A stretch of DNA of 64,000 bases from Aquabacterium sp. J223 (lineage in GTDB: Bacteria; Pseudomonadota; Gammaproteobacteria; Burkholderiales; Burkholderiaceae_C), in the NCBI RefSeq assembly GCF_024666615.1, contig NZ_CP088297.1, positions 3,038,001-3,102,000 of the forward strand. Reading direction: 5' to 3'. The notes beneath the pieces were generated by a model. The model saw only the letters and a program-made list of their open reading frames with translations, did no database searches and was not told the origin of the DNA. The translations under genes were made by a program, and so were the position numbers. Of this stretch, positions 27,455 to 38,267 are shown piece after piece; within the stretch, counting starts at the first letter, position 1; each line of letters starts with the position of its first letter.

Positions 27455-27488
27455 GCCGGAGGCGGCCGGCGCCTTCAGTGGCGCACGG

Positions 27489-27554
27489 GGCCGCCCGAAG
27501 CCACTGAACGGAACGGCCCCTCGGGGGGCCGCGAACAGCGTGAGCGTGGGGGCC
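27489..27554. repeat. REP-like GC-rich interspersed repeat, copy B
   Basis: It shares with copy A (8411-8473) the opening GGCCGCCCGAAG, the CCCCTCGGGGGGC hairpin core and the GCGA..C..GAGC...GGGGG tail. Here it lies between the convergent Bug and frmA genes and may serve as a bidirectional transcription stop. Confidence 0.6.
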
Positions 27555-27562
27555 TCGGTTCT

Positions 27563-28690
<1,128 letters not shown>

Positions 28691-28760
28691 TCAGGGGTTG
28701 CGCCGCATTCTGCAATGCACCGGCCGCCGCTGCCGGGGCCGAAGCGGCCCCGGCGCCCGC

Positions 28761-30434
28761 TCAGGACGTCACGCAGTCGTAGCTGGCCGCGCTGTTGACG
28801 TCGCCGCTGCCACGGTACTTCGGCCAGGCCGGGAAGACGCACATCGGCCGGGTGCGGCCGGCGTTGGCGCCGGTGTTGCCGTCGATCGCGGTCAGCGTGC
28901 CGGGCGCCTGGCCGCGCTCCACCCAGTCCTCCAGCACCTTCAGGCCGTCGTACTTGGCGTTGAAGGGACCGAAGCCGTGGCCGAGGCCGGGGACGACGTA
29001 GAAGCGCAGGAAGCTGTCCAGCCCCGCCTGCCCCTGCGCCGCCACCTGCCGGTTGTAGTAGGCGATGGAGTTGTGCGGCGTGATGAAGTCGTCCGCCGTG
29101 CCGTGGGTCATCAGGATCTTGCCGCCCTTGTTGCGGAAGGCGGTCAGCGGCACGTCGGTCACGTCCATGATGGTGCCCACCTCCTGCGTGCGGGCGCGCA
29201 GCGCCGGCGTGGCGTTGGGGTCGAAGGTCAGCGGGTCCAGCGCCGGGTTGCGGCTGATGATGTACTTGGTCGTGCCCGAGCCGGCGTTGTAGAGCAGCGC
29301 GTCGGCGCCGGTCGGCGGGTTGCTGGGCACGGCCCGGGTGCCGAAGGTCGAGCCGCCGACGAACTGCGCGCCTTCCAGCAGCGGCCAGCGCGGGAACTCG
29401 TCCATGCCGGCGATGGGGAAGCCGGGCCGGTACGGCGTGACGATCTGCTCCACCGCCGCCAGCTGCGCGTCCGACAGGCAGGTGTTGCCGGTGTCGGTGC
29501 CGCCCGGGCAGCGCAGCGTGCTGCGCACGGTGGTCATGTTGAACGCCGCGTTGCAGGCCGCCACGTTGCTGATGATGCCGTCCACCGCGCCGTCCATCGC
29601 CACCGTGTCGCAGGCCGCGTAGGCCGCATCGACGATGAGCTTGGTCTTGGCCGCGTTGAGCCAGCCGGCGCCGCCGTTGCCGTACACCGCCTTGCCGACG
29701 TTGAGCGAGCCCAGGTGCAGCAGCGTCACGTTGTAGGCCGGGTAGTTGGCCACCACGCCGTCGTAGTCGGCCGGGTAGCGCGCCGCGGCGTCCAGCGCCT
29801 CGTGCCCGCCCTGCGAGTTGCCGACGAAGTAGAAGCGCGCCGGGGCGCGGCCGTAGCGCCGCTTGACGATCTCCACCGCCACGTCGTGGGTCTTCTTGAT
29901 CGACTCCTTGCCGTAGTTCAGCAGCGCCTCGTCGTTGAGGCCGAAGGTGGCGTCGAAGCCGCCCGAGCCCTTGTGCCCGCCGTCGCTGCCCAGCGTGACG
30001 TAGCCCTGGCGCAGCGGCGGCTGCACGGTCGAGGGCTGGATGCCGGCGGCGCCCAGGCCGGTGACCAGCGAGCCGTTGAGCCCGCCGCCGCCCAGCTGCA
30101 CCGCCTTGTCGTTCCAGGCGGTGGGCAGGTTGACCTGGAACTCCGTGTTCGGCGCCGCCGCCGACACCGGCAGGATCAGACCCTTGACGGCGCAGTACTC
30201 GCCCAGCGTGTTGCCGCTGGCGTCGGCGGCGACCAGCGTCGCCGTCTGCACCACCGCACCGGAGGTCGGCAGGCCGATGGCCGACGCGGGCAGCGCCAGG
30301 CCGCGCAGCGCGGTGCAGGCGTCCTGCGCGCTCAGCGTCGGGGCCGGGTCGTCGCCGCCGCCGCCGCAGGCGGTCAGGGCGGCGGCGGCGAGCACGCACA
30401 GCGGCACCGCCAGGAAGTGGGTGGAACGGTCCAT
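28761..30434 (-). CDS. tannase/feruloyl esterase-family lipoprotein lacking the usual disulfide pair
   Basis: A 557-residue secreted esterase of the tannase family. A lipobox (AAALTAC, Cys23) is followed by a Gly/Asp-rich tether. LPTAWNDKAVQLGGGGLNGSL, YVTLGSDGGHKG and the nucleophile motif FVGNSQGGHEAL (Ser207) follow, with GTADDFI providing the acid and VPGLGHGFGPF the His. Family members usually have Cys-Ser and His-Cys (CS-D-HC); here the flanking residues are Asn and Gly, so both cysteines of that disulfide are missing. It would hydrolyse phenolic acid esters at the cell envelope. A GAGGAG precedes the ATG. The ~205-base leader upstream, which reaches the LuxR gene stop, holds its promoter; I see no other gene there. 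Confidence 0.86.
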   Translation of the reverse strand: MDRSTHFLAVPLCVLAAAALTACGGGGDDPAPTLSAQDACTALRGLALPASAIGLPTSGAVVQTATLVAADASGNTLGEYCAVKGLILPVSAAAPNTEFQVNLPTAWNDKAVQLGGGGLNGSLVTGLGAAGIQPSTVQPPLRQGYVTLGSDGGHKGSGGFDATFGLNDEALLNYGKESIKKTHDVAVEIVKRRYGRAPARFYFVGNSQGGHEALDAAARYPADYDGVVANYPAYNVTLLHLGSLNVGKAVYGNGGAGWLNAAKTKLIVDAAYAACDTVAMDGAVDGIISNVAACNAAFNMTTVRSTLRCPGGTDTGNTCLSDAQLAAVEQIVTPYRPGFPIAGMDEFPRWPLLEGAQFVGGSTFGTRAVPSNPPTGADALLYNAGSGTTKYIISRNPALDPLTFDPNATPALRARTQEVGTIMDVTDVPLTAFRNKGGKILMTHGTADDFITPHNSIAYYNRQVAAQGQAGLDSFLRFYVVPGLGHGFGPFNAKYDGLKVLEDWVERGQAPGTLTAIDGNTGANAGRTRPMCVFPAWPKYRGSGDVNSAASYDCVTS

Positions 30435-30639
30435 CAGGGGGTCTCCTCGTGGTTGGGATGGCCGGACGCGGCAGCATTCAGCGTACCGACGACACCCTTC
30501 ACGGGATCCTGTTTTACCCCTAGCGCGGCGAGCTCAGCCCGCCGTCTACCATAGGTGAGGGATGGGTTCGACGCTGACGTTCACGTGCCGTTGGATCCGA
30601 AGGGGGCGCCGACACCACGCCGACCCGGGCGCCGCACCG

Positions 30640-31425
30640 TCAGTGCCCGCCGCCCTCCAGCAGCCGGGCGAAGAGCTGGCTGCGGAAGTGGATGCCCAGC
30701 CGACCGAAGGCACGGTTGCGGTAGGTCTTCACCGTCGACAGGCTGAGCCCGAGGTCGACCGCGGTGCCCTCCTGCGTCATGCCCTGCAGCAACCGCTCGC
30801 AGACGTCGAGTTCGCGCGCCGTCATGCCGGGCGCCAGGGCCTGCAGCCGGCGCCGGTGGGGCGAGGCCTCGCCGTCGGCGCCGCGCGTCAGCTGCACGTG
30901 TTTCCGCATCAGCGCCAGCAGCACCGGCGCCACCGCGCCGAAGTCGCCGATCTCGCGGTCGGTGAAGGGGCCGGTGTCGCGGTGACGGTAGAAGTTGACC
31001 GCGAAGACCGAGTCGTCGTCGTCGCGCCGCAGCACCGACACGCGCTCGACCATGCCGTGCGGGTCGTAGACCTTCGACCGGTGCTCTGCGGGCACCTCGG
31101 CCGCGGTGATGTGCGACACCAGCGCCACGCCGCCGGGCACGTCGGTGTCGCCCTGGCCCAGCGTCCGGTCGTGGCGGTGCGGGCCGGAGACGTAGGCGCG
31201 CCAGCAGTCGGCGGTGGTGTCGGGGTCGCGGCTGCTCAGGCCGAGGAAGCGCACCGGCGTGGCGCCGACCGCGGTGCGGTACACCGACAGCGAGGTGGCC
31301 GGCACGATGCGCCGCACGAAGTGCAGCACGGTGGCGCCGAATCCCGGCTCGGCCAGCTGCGCCACCAACTCGGCCAGCGCGGCGGCGCCGACCGGGCCTT
31401 GGGCATCGGGGATCCAGGTTCTCAT
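30640..31425 (-). CDS. LuxR-type helix-turn-helix transcriptional regulator
   Basis: A 261-residue regulator. The C-terminal ~65 residues form a LuxR/FixJ helix-turn-helix: MTARELDVCERLLQGMTQEGTAVDLGLSLSTVKTYRNRAF..L. The N-terminal ~190 residues have no response-regulator Asp motif and do not match a recognised sensor domain; they read as a GAF-like effector domain (SVYRTAVGATPVRFLGLS, VFAVNFYRHRDTGPFTDREI). It lies between the tannase lipoprotein gene (same strand, downstream) and a divergent Bug-monooxygenase-dehydrogenase set, so it may control either. Confidence 0.85.
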   Translation of the reverse strand: MRTWIPDAQGPVGAAALAELVAQLAEPGFGATVLHFVRRIVPATSLSVYRTAVGATPVRFLGLSSRDPDTTADCWRAYVSGPHRHDRTLGQGDTDVPGGVALVSHITAAEVPAEHRSKVYDPHGMVERVSVLRRDDDDSVFAVNFYRHRDTGPFTDREIGDFGAVAPVLLALMRKHVQLTRGADGEASPHRRRLQALAPGMTARELDVCERLLQGMTQEGTAVDLGLSLSTVKTYRNRAFGRLGIHFRSQLFARLLEGGGH

Positions 31426-31536
31426 GGTCGTCGAGGCTGAGGTCAGGGCGTCGTCTTCTGGGACGACTGCGGCCGGCGCCCGGCCGGTCTACCCTGCCCG
31501 TTGCGGTCCTTCGCAAGAACAATGATGGAGACAACG

Positions 31537-32550
31537 ATGACGCTCGCGCGCCGCGGCCTGCTGCCCGCCCTGCTGCCAACCCTCGTGGCGCTGCCCCTGG
31601 CCGTTGCCCTGCTCGCGCCCGCGGCGGCGCAACCGTCCGCCACCGCAGGTTACCCCCAGCGGCCGGTGCGGCTCATCGTCGGCTTCCCTGCCGGGGCCGG
31701 CCCGGACATCCTGGCGCGGCTGCTGGCGCAGAAGCTGTCGGAACACTGGGGCGGCCAGGGCGTGGTGGTCGACAACAAGCCCGGCGCCGGCGGCCTGATC
31801 GCGGCCAGCGAGGCGGCCCGCGCCGCGCCCGACGGCCACACCCTGCTGCTGGGCCTGACCGGCAACCTGGTCATCGCGCCGGCCACCTACCGCAAGCTGC
31901 CCTACGACCCGCTGAAGGACTTCGTCCCGGTGAGCCAGGTGGTGACCTCCGACTTCGTGCTGATGAGCAACACCGAGAAGGTGCCGGTGCGCGACGTCAA
32001 GGAGTTCGCCGCCTGGTCGCAGAAGCAGCCCAAGGGCATCTTCATGGGCACCTTCGGCGCCGGCACCCCGGGGCACTTCGGCGCCTTCATCCTGGGCGAC
32101 GCGGTCAAGGTCAAGCCCGAGGTCATCCACTACAAGAACACCGGCGACGTCATCACCGGGCTCGTCAACGGCGACGTGCACGCGGTGCTGGCCAGCGTCG
32201 GCGTGGCCGCGCCCAACGTCAAGGCCGGCCGGCTGTCGGCGCTGGCCGTCACCGGTCCGGCGCGCAACCCGGCCATGCCGGAGGTGCCCACGCTCAAGGA
32301 GCAGGGCATCGACCTGGAGATCACCTCATGGTTCGGCATCGTCGTGCCGGCGCGCACGCCGATGGAACTGGTCGACAGGCTGAACGCCGACCTGCTCAAG
32401 GTGCTGCAGTCGCCCGACACCCGCCAGCGCATCGAGGCCGCCGGCTTCGCGCCCACCGGCACCTCGCGCGAGGCCTTCGCGCGGCTGATCCAGTCCGACA
32501 CCGCGGTCTGGGGCAAGGCCGTGGCGGCCACCGGCTACAAGGCGGACTGA
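31537..32550 (+). CDS. Bug-family (TctC-like) periplasmic solute-binding protein
   Basis: A 337-residue binding protein with a hydrophobic leader ending LAPAAAQ, then YPQRPVRLIVGFPAGAGPDILARLL, LPYDPLKDFVPVSQV, GIFMGTFGAGTPGHFGAFIL and the pocket motif HYKNTGDVITGLVNGD. I chose the ATG at 31537, preceded by GGAG at seven bases, over earlier in-frame ATGs. The flavin monooxygenase gene starts only six bases after its stop. The same pairing of a Bug gene with a homologous monooxygenase occurs at 45.6-48.2 kb, which argues that the Bug ligand is the substrate, or a precursor of the substrate, of the hydroxylase. Confidence 0.9.
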   Translation: MTLARRGLLPALLPTLVALPLAVALLAPAAAQPSATAGYPQRPVRLIVGFPAGAGPDILARLLAQKLSEHWGGQGVVVDNKPGAGGLIAASEAARAAPDGHTLLLGLTGNLVIAPATYRKLPYDPLKDFVPVSQVVTSDFVLMSNTEKVPVRDVKEFAAWSQKQPKGIFMGTFGAGTPGHFGAFILGDAVKVKPEVIHYKNTGDVITGLVNGDVHAVLASVGVAAPNVKAGRLSALAVTGPARNPAMPEVPTLKEQGIDLEITSWFGIVVPARTPMELVDRLNADLLKVLQSPDTRQRIEAAGFAPTGTSREAFARLIQSDTAVWGKAVAATGYKAD

Positions 32551-32556
32551 CCGGCG

Positions 32557-34213
32557 ATGGCAGCGACCACCCCCTCCACCACCACCGACGTGCTCATCGT
32601 CGGCGCCGGCCCGGTGGGCCTGACGATGGCGATGGACCTGAACGCCCGCGGCGTGCGCACCATCCTGCTCGAACGACGCGAGTACCTGGAGCCCCCGAGC
32701 CCGAAGTGCAACCACGTCGCCGCGCGCACGATGGAGCAGTTCCGCCGGCTGGGCATCGTGCAGCAGGTGCGCGACGCCGGCCTGCCGCCGGACTACCCGC
32801 ACGACGCCGCCTTCCGCACCACGGTGACCGGCATCGAGATGGCGCGCATCCCGATCCCCGCCCGGTCCAAGCGCTTCATCGAGACCGACGGCCCCGACGG
32901 GAACTGGCCCACACCGGAGCCGCCGCACCGCATCAACCAGATCTTCCTGGAGCCCATCCTGCTGGCGCACGCGGCGGCGCTGCCCAACGTGACGCTGCTC
33001 AATCGGGTGGAGTTCACCGGCTTCACCCAGGACGACGACGGCGTGCACGCCACCGCCACCGACCTGGACACCGGCACCGAGCACACCTTCCACGCCCGCT
33101 ACCTGGTCGGCTGCGAAGGCGGCCGCTCGCTGGTGCGCAAGGCCATCGGCGCGCAGCTCGAAGGCACGCCGGTGATCCAGCACGTGCAGTCGACCTGCAT
33201 CCGCGCGCCGAGCCTGCTCGGCCTGGTGCGCCAGCCGGCCTGGGGCTACTACGCGATGAACCCGCGGCGCAGCGGCACGCTGTACGCCATCGACGGCATC
33301 GAGACCTGGCTGGTGCACAACCACCTGCAGCCGGGCGAGGACGACCCGGAAAGCGTCGACCGCGACCTGTCGATCCGCCAGATCCTCGGCGTCGGCGACG
33401 ACTTCGCCTACGAGGTGGTCAGCAAGGAGGACTGGGTGTCGCGCCGCCTGGTGGCCACGCGCTTCCGCGACCGCCGCGCCTTCATCGCCGGCGATGCGGC
33501 GCACCTGTGGGTGCCCTACGCCGGCTACGGCATGAACGCCGGCATCGCCGACGGGCTGAACCTGGCCTGGCGGCTCGCCGCCACGCTGGCCGGCTGGGCC
33601 GGGCCGGCCATGCTCGACGCCTACGAGCGCGAGCGCCAGCCCATCACCGAGCAGGTGTCGCACTTCGCGATGGAGCAGGCGCACGCGCTGATCAAGATGC
33701 GCGGCGGGGTGCCGGCCGACATCGAGGCCGAGGGGCCGGCCGGCGATGCGTTGCGCGCCGAGTTCGGCCGCAGCGCCTACGAGCTGAACGTGCAGCAGTT
33801 CTGCTGCGCCGGCCTGAACTTCGGCTACTTCTACGAGGGCTCGCCGGTCATCGCCTACGACGGCGAGGGCGCCGCCGCCGTACAGCATGGGCGCCTTCAC
33901 GTCGTCCACGGTGCCGGGCTGCCGGGCGCCGCACTTCTGGCTGGCCGACGGCCGCTCGCTGTACGACGCCTTCGGCGCCGACTACACGCTGCTGATGACG
34001 CGCGGCGGCGCCGACCCCGGGCCGCTGCTGCAGCGAGCGGCCGAGGCGGGCGTGCCGGTCAAGCTGCTCGACGTGCAGGCCCAGGCCTTGCCGCCGGAGT
34101 ACCGGCACCGCTGGCTGCTGTGCCGGCCGGACCAGCACATCGCCTGGCGCGGCGACGACGTGCCGCCGGCCGCGCTGTTCGATCGCCTGCGCGGCGCCCT
34201 GCCCGTTGAATGA
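32557..34213 (+). CDS. FAD-dependent aromatic monooxygenase (PheA/TfdB/MhpA type), frameshifted in the sequence
   Basis: A group A flavin hydroxylase. TDVLIVGAGPVGLTMAMDL binds FAD, YLVGCEGGRSLVRKAIG is the DG-type motif (Glu-Gly here) and FIAGDAAHLWVPYAGYGMNAGIADGLNLAW is the ribityl-binding GD motif. At 33871-33880 a run of GCC repeats contains one surplus base. Past it, YSMGAFTSSTVPGCRAPHFWLADGRSLYDAFG resumes in the next frame and ends ...LRGALPVE, about 551 residues. The intact paralogue at 45.6-47.3 kb (YSMGGFEPSTAPGCRAPHF) confirms the join. It should hydroxylate a phenolic ring with NAD(P)H and O2; substrate unknown. Confidence 0.84.
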
Positions 34214-34255
34214 CGCCGCGGCGACCGCCGCACGTCCCACTGTCGCGACCGCTGC

Positions 34256-35416
34256 ATGACACCGCGCTGCACCTGTTCCGTCACCGCCGCCCTCACCACC
34301 CTCCCCGGCGCGCCGTTCACCCTCGCCCGCCTGACGCTGGACGGCCCGCGCGACGACGAGGTGCTGGTGCGCATCGTCGCCTGCGGCATCTGCCAGACCG
34401 ACCTCGCCGTGCGCGACTCGCCCGCCCTGATGCCCAAGCCCGCGGTGCTGGGGCATGAAGGCGCCGGCATCGTCGAGGCCATCGGCGAGCGGGTGACGCG
34501 GGTCCGCCCCGGCGACGCGGTGGTGATCAGCTTCTCGTCCTGCGGCCGCTGCAGCGCCTGCCTGCGCGGCGAGCCGGCCTACTGCGCGCACACCCGCTCG
34601 CTCAACTTCGGCGGCGGCCGGCCCGACGGCAGCACCGCCCTGCACGAGGCCCCCGCCGCGGCCGAGCCGCGGCCGGTGCGCAGCCACTTCTTCGGCCAGT
34701 CGTCGTTCGCCACCCGGGCGGTGGTGAACGAGCGCAACCTGGTGCGGGTGACCGAGGCGGTGGACGCCGGCGTCGCGCTGGAGACGCTGGGCCCGATGGG
34801 CTGCGGCCTGCAGACCGGCGCCGGCGGCGTGCTCAACAGCCTGAAGGTGCGGCCGGGCAGCCGGCTGGCGATCTACGGCACCGGCGCGGTGGGGCTGGCG
34901 GCCACCATGGCCGGCGCCATCGCCGGCGCGGCCACCGTGCTGGCGGTCGACGTGCAGCCGCAGCGCCTGGCGCTGGCCCGCGAGCTGGGCGCCACCCATG
35001 TCGTCGACGCCCGCGACCCCGAGGCCGACGCGCAGATCGAGGCGGCGCTCGGCGGCGCCGATGGGGGTGGCGCCGACTTCGCGCTGGACACCAGCGGCCG
35101 CCTCGACACCCTGCGCGGTGCGGTGCAGCGCCTGGCGCCGCGCGGCGTGCTCGGCCTCATCAGCTCGGCCAAGGGCGCCGACGTGCCGGTCAACGCGCTG
35201 CACCTCATGGTCGGCGGCCGCGGCGTGGTCGGCATCCACCAGGGCGACAGCGTGCCGCAGGTGTTCATCCCGCAGCTCATCGCCTGGCACCGGGCGGGGC
35301 GCTTCCCCTTCGAACGGCTGCTCGGCTTCTACGACCTGGCGCGCATCAACGACGCCGCGGACGACCTGGCCCAGGGCCGGGTCATCAAGCCGGTGGTGCG
35401 CATGCCGGCGGCCTGA
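34256..35416 (+). CDS. zinc-dependent alcohol dehydrogenase, aryl-alcohol type
   Basis: A 386-residue medium-chain dehydrogenase. CGICQTDLAVRD and GHEGAGIV supply catalytic zinc ligands, CGRCSACLRGEPAYC the four structural-zinc cysteines, and LAIYGTGAVGLAATMAGAIAG the NAD-binding motif. The insert HTRSLNFGGGRPDGS.....SHFFGQSSFATRAVV is characteristic of XylB/benzyl-alcohol dehydrogenase relatives. It would interconvert an aryl alcohol and aldehyde. It lies 42 bases after the monooxygenase gene and before another Bug gene, on the same strand. No clear Shine-Dalgarno precedes the chosen ATG, so the start is less sure than the identity. Confidence 0.85.
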   Translation: MTPRCTCSVTAALTTLPGAPFTLARLTLDGPRDDEVLVRIVACGICQTDLAVRDSPALMPKPAVLGHEGAGIVEAIGERVTRVRPGDAVVISFSSCGRCSACLRGEPAYCAHTRSLNFGGGRPDGSTALHEAPAAAEPRPVRSHFFGQSSFATRAVVNERNLVRVTEAVDAGVALETLGPMGCGLQTGAGGVLNSLKVRPGSRLAIYGTGAVGLAATMAGAIAGAATVLAVDVQPQRLALARELGATHVVDARDPEADAQIEAALGGADGGGADFALDTSGRLDTLRGAVQRLAPRGVLGLISSAKGADVPVNALHLMVGGRGVVGIHQGDSVPQVFIPQLIAWHRAGRFPFERLLGFYDLARINDAADDLAQGRVIKPVVRMPAA

Positions 35417-35440
35417 CGCACATCCCCACAGGAGACCTCC

Positions 35441-36412
35441 ATGGACCGACGACTCGCCCTCATGGCGCTGGGCACCTTGCCGCTGGGCGCGGCCGCCCAG
35501 GCCCAGCCGGGCGCCTTCCCGGGCCGGCCGGTGCGCATCGTCTCGGCCTTCTCGCCCGGCTCCGGCCCCGACGCCATGCTGCGGCTGGTGGGCGAGCGGC
35601 TGTCCAAGGCGTGGGGCCAGCCGGTCACGATCGACAACCGGCCCGGCGGCGGCGGCTTCATCGCCGTGGCCGAGGTGAAGAAGGTGCCGGCCGACGGCCA
35701 CACCCTGCTGCACGCCGACGGCCTGAACTTCACCGCCGTGCCGCACCTGTACAAAAAGCTGCCCTACCAGGTGAGCGACTTCGACCCGGTGACCCCCATC
35801 CACCGCAGCTTCTTCTTCATCGCGGTGGCGGCCAACTCGCCGCACCGGACACTGGCGGACCTCATCGCCGCGGCCAAGGCGCGACCCAACGAGGTGACCT
35901 ACGGCTCCTGGCAGGTGGGCAGCGTGGCCCACCTGTCCGGCGCCATGTTGGAGGCGGCCACCGGCACGAGGATGAACCACATCCCGTTCCGCGACAACGC
36001 ACAGCTGTACGGCGCGGTGGCCAGCGGCGACGTGGCCTGGGCCTTCGGCTCGGCCGGCAGCACCGGCCCGCTGCAGCGCGCCGGCAAGCTGCGCTACCTG
36101 GCGCTGGCCGGCCCGCGCCGACTGGACACCCATCCCGACGTGCCCACCGTGACCGAGGCCGGCGGCCCGCCGCAGTTCGAGGCCAGCGGCTGGGTCGGCC
36201 TGTTTGCGCCGAGGGGCACCGACCGGGCGGTCGAAGACCGGCTGAGCGCCGACCTGGCGAAGGCGCTGAACGACCCCGCCGTGCGCAGCAAGATGACCGA
36301 GTTCGGCTACGAGCCGCTGCCCCTGTCGCCCGCCGACACCGCCGCGCTGGTGGCCCGGGAATCGCCGCGTTATGCGGAGATCGTCAAGCGCGACGCCATC
36401 GTGCTCGACTGA
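35441..36412 (+). CDS. Bug-family (TctC-like) periplasmic solute-binding protein
   Basis: A 323-residue binding protein with a short leader (LALMALGTLPLGAAAQAQ), then FPGRPVRIVSAFSPGSGPDAMLRLV, LPYQVSDFDPVTPIHRSFFFI, VTYGSWQVGSVAHLSGAMLE and the pocket segment IPFRDNAQLYGAVASGDVAW. GGAGA precedes the ATG. It ends the plus-strand set LuxR-divergent Bug, monooxygenase, alcohol dehydrogenase, Bug, and stops 15 bases before the convergent Bug gene. The ligand pocket motif deviates from the more common VPYKG form, suggesting a different ligand from its neighbours. Confidence 0.9.
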   Translation: MDRRLALMALGTLPLGAAAQAQPGAFPGRPVRIVSAFSPGSGPDAMLRLVGERLSKAWGQPVTIDNRPGGGGFIAVAEVKKVPADGHTLLHADGLNFTAVPHLYKKLPYQVSDFDPVTPIHRSFFFIAVAANSPHRTLADLIAAAKARPNEVTYGSWQVGSVAHLSGAMLEAATGTRMNHIPFRDNAQLYGAVASGDVAWAFGSAGSTGPLQRAGKLRYLALAGPRRLDTHPDVPTVTEAGGPPQFEASGWVGLFAPRGTDRAVEDRLSADLAKALNDPAVRSKMTEFGYEPLPLSPADTAALVARESPRYAEIVKRDAIVLD

Positions 36413-36427
36413 GCGCCGCGGCCCGCC

Positions 36428-37402
36428 TCATTCCGCGCGGATGTTGGCCGCCTTGACCAGCGGCGCGTAGGCCTGCTGCTCGGACAGGATGCGCTGGCGC
36501 ACCGCCTCCGGCGCCGCCCAGCGCGCGTTCTGGCCGAGGGCGCGCAGGGCGTCCTGGGCCTCGGTGCGGCCCAGCCAGTCGCGCAGGGCCTCGCTGAGCT
36601 GGCCCACCACCGCCGGCGGCGTCTTCGCCGGGGCGTACAGCGCGAACCAGGTCTCGGCGCTGTAACCGGGGAAGCCCTGCTCGGCCACCGTCGGCACGTC
36701 GGGGAACTGCGGCGAGCGCTGCGGCGAGGTGATGCCGAGCACCTTCACCTTGCCGGCCTTGACCAGCGACTCGATCGAGCCCGAGTCGATCATCGTCAGC
36801 GGCGTGCGGCCGGCGGCCAGGTCCGGCAGTGCCGGCGCGAACCCCTTGTAGGGCACGTGGTTCAGCTGCACGCCGGCGCGCTGCGCCAGCAGCTCCATGA
36901 ACAGGTGCACCGGCCCGCCGATGCCGTTGGAGGCGTAGGCCAGCTTGCCCGGCTGCGAGCGGGCCAGCTTCAGCAGGTCGTCCAGCGAGTTCACGCCCAG
37001 TTCGGTGGACACCACCAGCATGAAGGGCGAGGTGGTCAACAGGCTCACCGGCACGAAGTCGGCCATCGGGTCGTAGGCCAGCTTCTCCTGCACCAGCGGC
37101 TGCAGCGCCATGGTGGTGCCGCCGGTCATCAGCAGCGTGTGGCCGTCGGCCGGCGCGTTGGCCACCGCGACGGCCGCGATCGACGTGTTGCCGCCGGGCC
37201 GCGACTCGACCACGAAGCGCTGGCCGAGCGACCGGTCCAGCGCCACCGACATCTGCCGCGACAGCGCGTCGGCACCGCCGCCCGCGGCGTACGGGATGAC
37301 GATGCGCACCGGCCGTGTGGGGTAGGACGGCGCCTGCGCCGTGGCGGCCATGGCCGAGGCCAGCAGCCACAGCACGGACAGGAAGCGGACGAAGCGGCGC
37401 AT
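36428..37402 (-). CDS. Bug-family (TctC-like) periplasmic solute-binding protein
   Basis: A 324-residue binding protein with a Sec leader (VLWLLASAMAATAQA), then YPTRPVRIVIPYAAGGGADALSRQM, LAYDPMADFVPVSLL, LAYASNGIGGPVHLFMELL and NHVPYKGFAPALPDLAAG. It is transcribed after the class II aldolase gene (30-base gap) and away from the preceding units. The aldolase and this Bug protein probably serve one compound. No membrane components are encoded nearby. Confidence 0.9.
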   Translation of the reverse strand: MRRFVRFLSVLWLLASAMAATAQAPSYPTRPVRIVIPYAAGGGADALSRQMSVALDRSLGQRFVVESRPGGNTSIAAVAVANAPADGHTLLMTGGTTMALQPLVQEKLAYDPMADFVPVSLLTTSPFMLVVSTELGVNSLDDLLKLARSQPGKLAYASNGIGGPVHLFMELLAQRAGVQLNHVPYKGFAPALPDLAAGRTPLTMIDSGSIESLVKAGKVKVLGITSPQRSPQFPDVPTVAEQGFPGYSAETWFALYAPAKTPPAVVGQLSEALRDWLGRTEAQDALRALGQNARWAAPEAVRQRILSEQQAYAPLVKAANIRAE

Positions 37403-37432
37403 GGGATGTCTCCTGTGGGGTTATGGTGTGTT

Positions 37433-38209
37433 CTAGTCGCGGTAGGACGGGTCGAGCCCGTCCAGCAGCCGCAGCATGGCCGGCCATTCGGCCACGCCGA
37501 CCGGGCTGAAGGTGCCGTTGGCGCGCGGCACGCCGGGCGTGGTGAACCCGTTGTCGGCGATGCGCGCGGCGAGCGCCGGCGACGGCATCGTCAGCGGCTG
37601 GCCGCTGGCCAGCGCATCGACCTGGGCCTGCATCGCGCGCTCCAGGTGCCACATCATGCTGAAGGCCTGGGCGATGGTCTTGCCCACCACCAGCGTGCCG
37701 TGGTTGCGCAGGATCATCACCGGCTTGTCGCCCAGGTCGCGCGCCAGCCGCTCGCGCTCGCTGACGTCGTTGGCCAGGCCCTCGCTGTCGTGGTAGGCCA
37801 CGCGGTCATGGAACAGCATGGCGTGCTGGGTCAGCGGCAGCAGTCCGCACTGCATGGCCGACACCGCCATGCCGGCCCGGGTGTGGGCGTGGATGACGCA
37901 GACCGCATCGGGCCGCGCCATGTGCACCGCGCTGTGGATGACGAAGCCGGCCCGGTGCACCGGATGGTCCGACGGCTCGACCAGGTGCCCGTCGACGTCG
38001 ATCTTCAGCAGGTTCGACGCCGTCACCTCGTCGAAGCGCAGGCCGAAGGGGTTGAGCAGGAAGTGGTCGTGCACACCCGGCACGCGGGCCGAGATGTGGG
38101 TGTAGACCAAATCCGTCCAGCCGAAGTGCGAGTGCAGGCGGTAGCAGGCCGCGAGGTCGACGCGCACCTGGCGTTCGTCGGTCGGCGCAAGGGGTGACGC
38201 AGTCGTCAT
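37433..38209 (-). CDS. class II aldolase/adducin-family protein
   Basis: A 258-residue zinc-dependent aldolase-fold protein. Motifs are YTHISARVPG, LLNPFGLRFDEVTASNL, the metal-binding VIHAHTRAGMAV (HxH) and the third His in LRNHGTLVVG. Family members include L-fuculose-phosphate-type aldolases, ribulose-phosphate epimerases and several decarboxylases or hydrolases of aromatic or hydroxy acids. The substrate is not evident. I use the ATG at 38209; a GTG at 38242 is in frame but adds only a short Pro/His-rich extension. It is followed by a Bug gene on the same strand and lies just beyond the terminator of the MarR unit. Confidence 0.83.
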   Translation of the reverse strand: MTTASPLAPTDERQVRVDLAACYRLHSHFGWTDLVYTHISARVPGVHDHFLLNPFGLRFDEVTASNLLKIDVDGHLVEPSDHPVHRAGFVIHSAVHMARPDAVCVIHAHTRAGMAVSAMQCGLLPLTQHAMLFHDRVAYHDSEGLANDVSERERLARDLGDKPVMILRNHGTLVVGKTIAQAFSMMWHLERAMQAQVDALASGQPLTMPSPALAARIADNGFTTPGVPRANGTFSPVGVAEWPAMLRLLDGLDPSYRD

Positions 38210-38267
38210 GGGGTGGCCGTGGGTCGGAGCGGCGGATTCCACCGCGATTGCGTGGCCAGAGGAAGTG

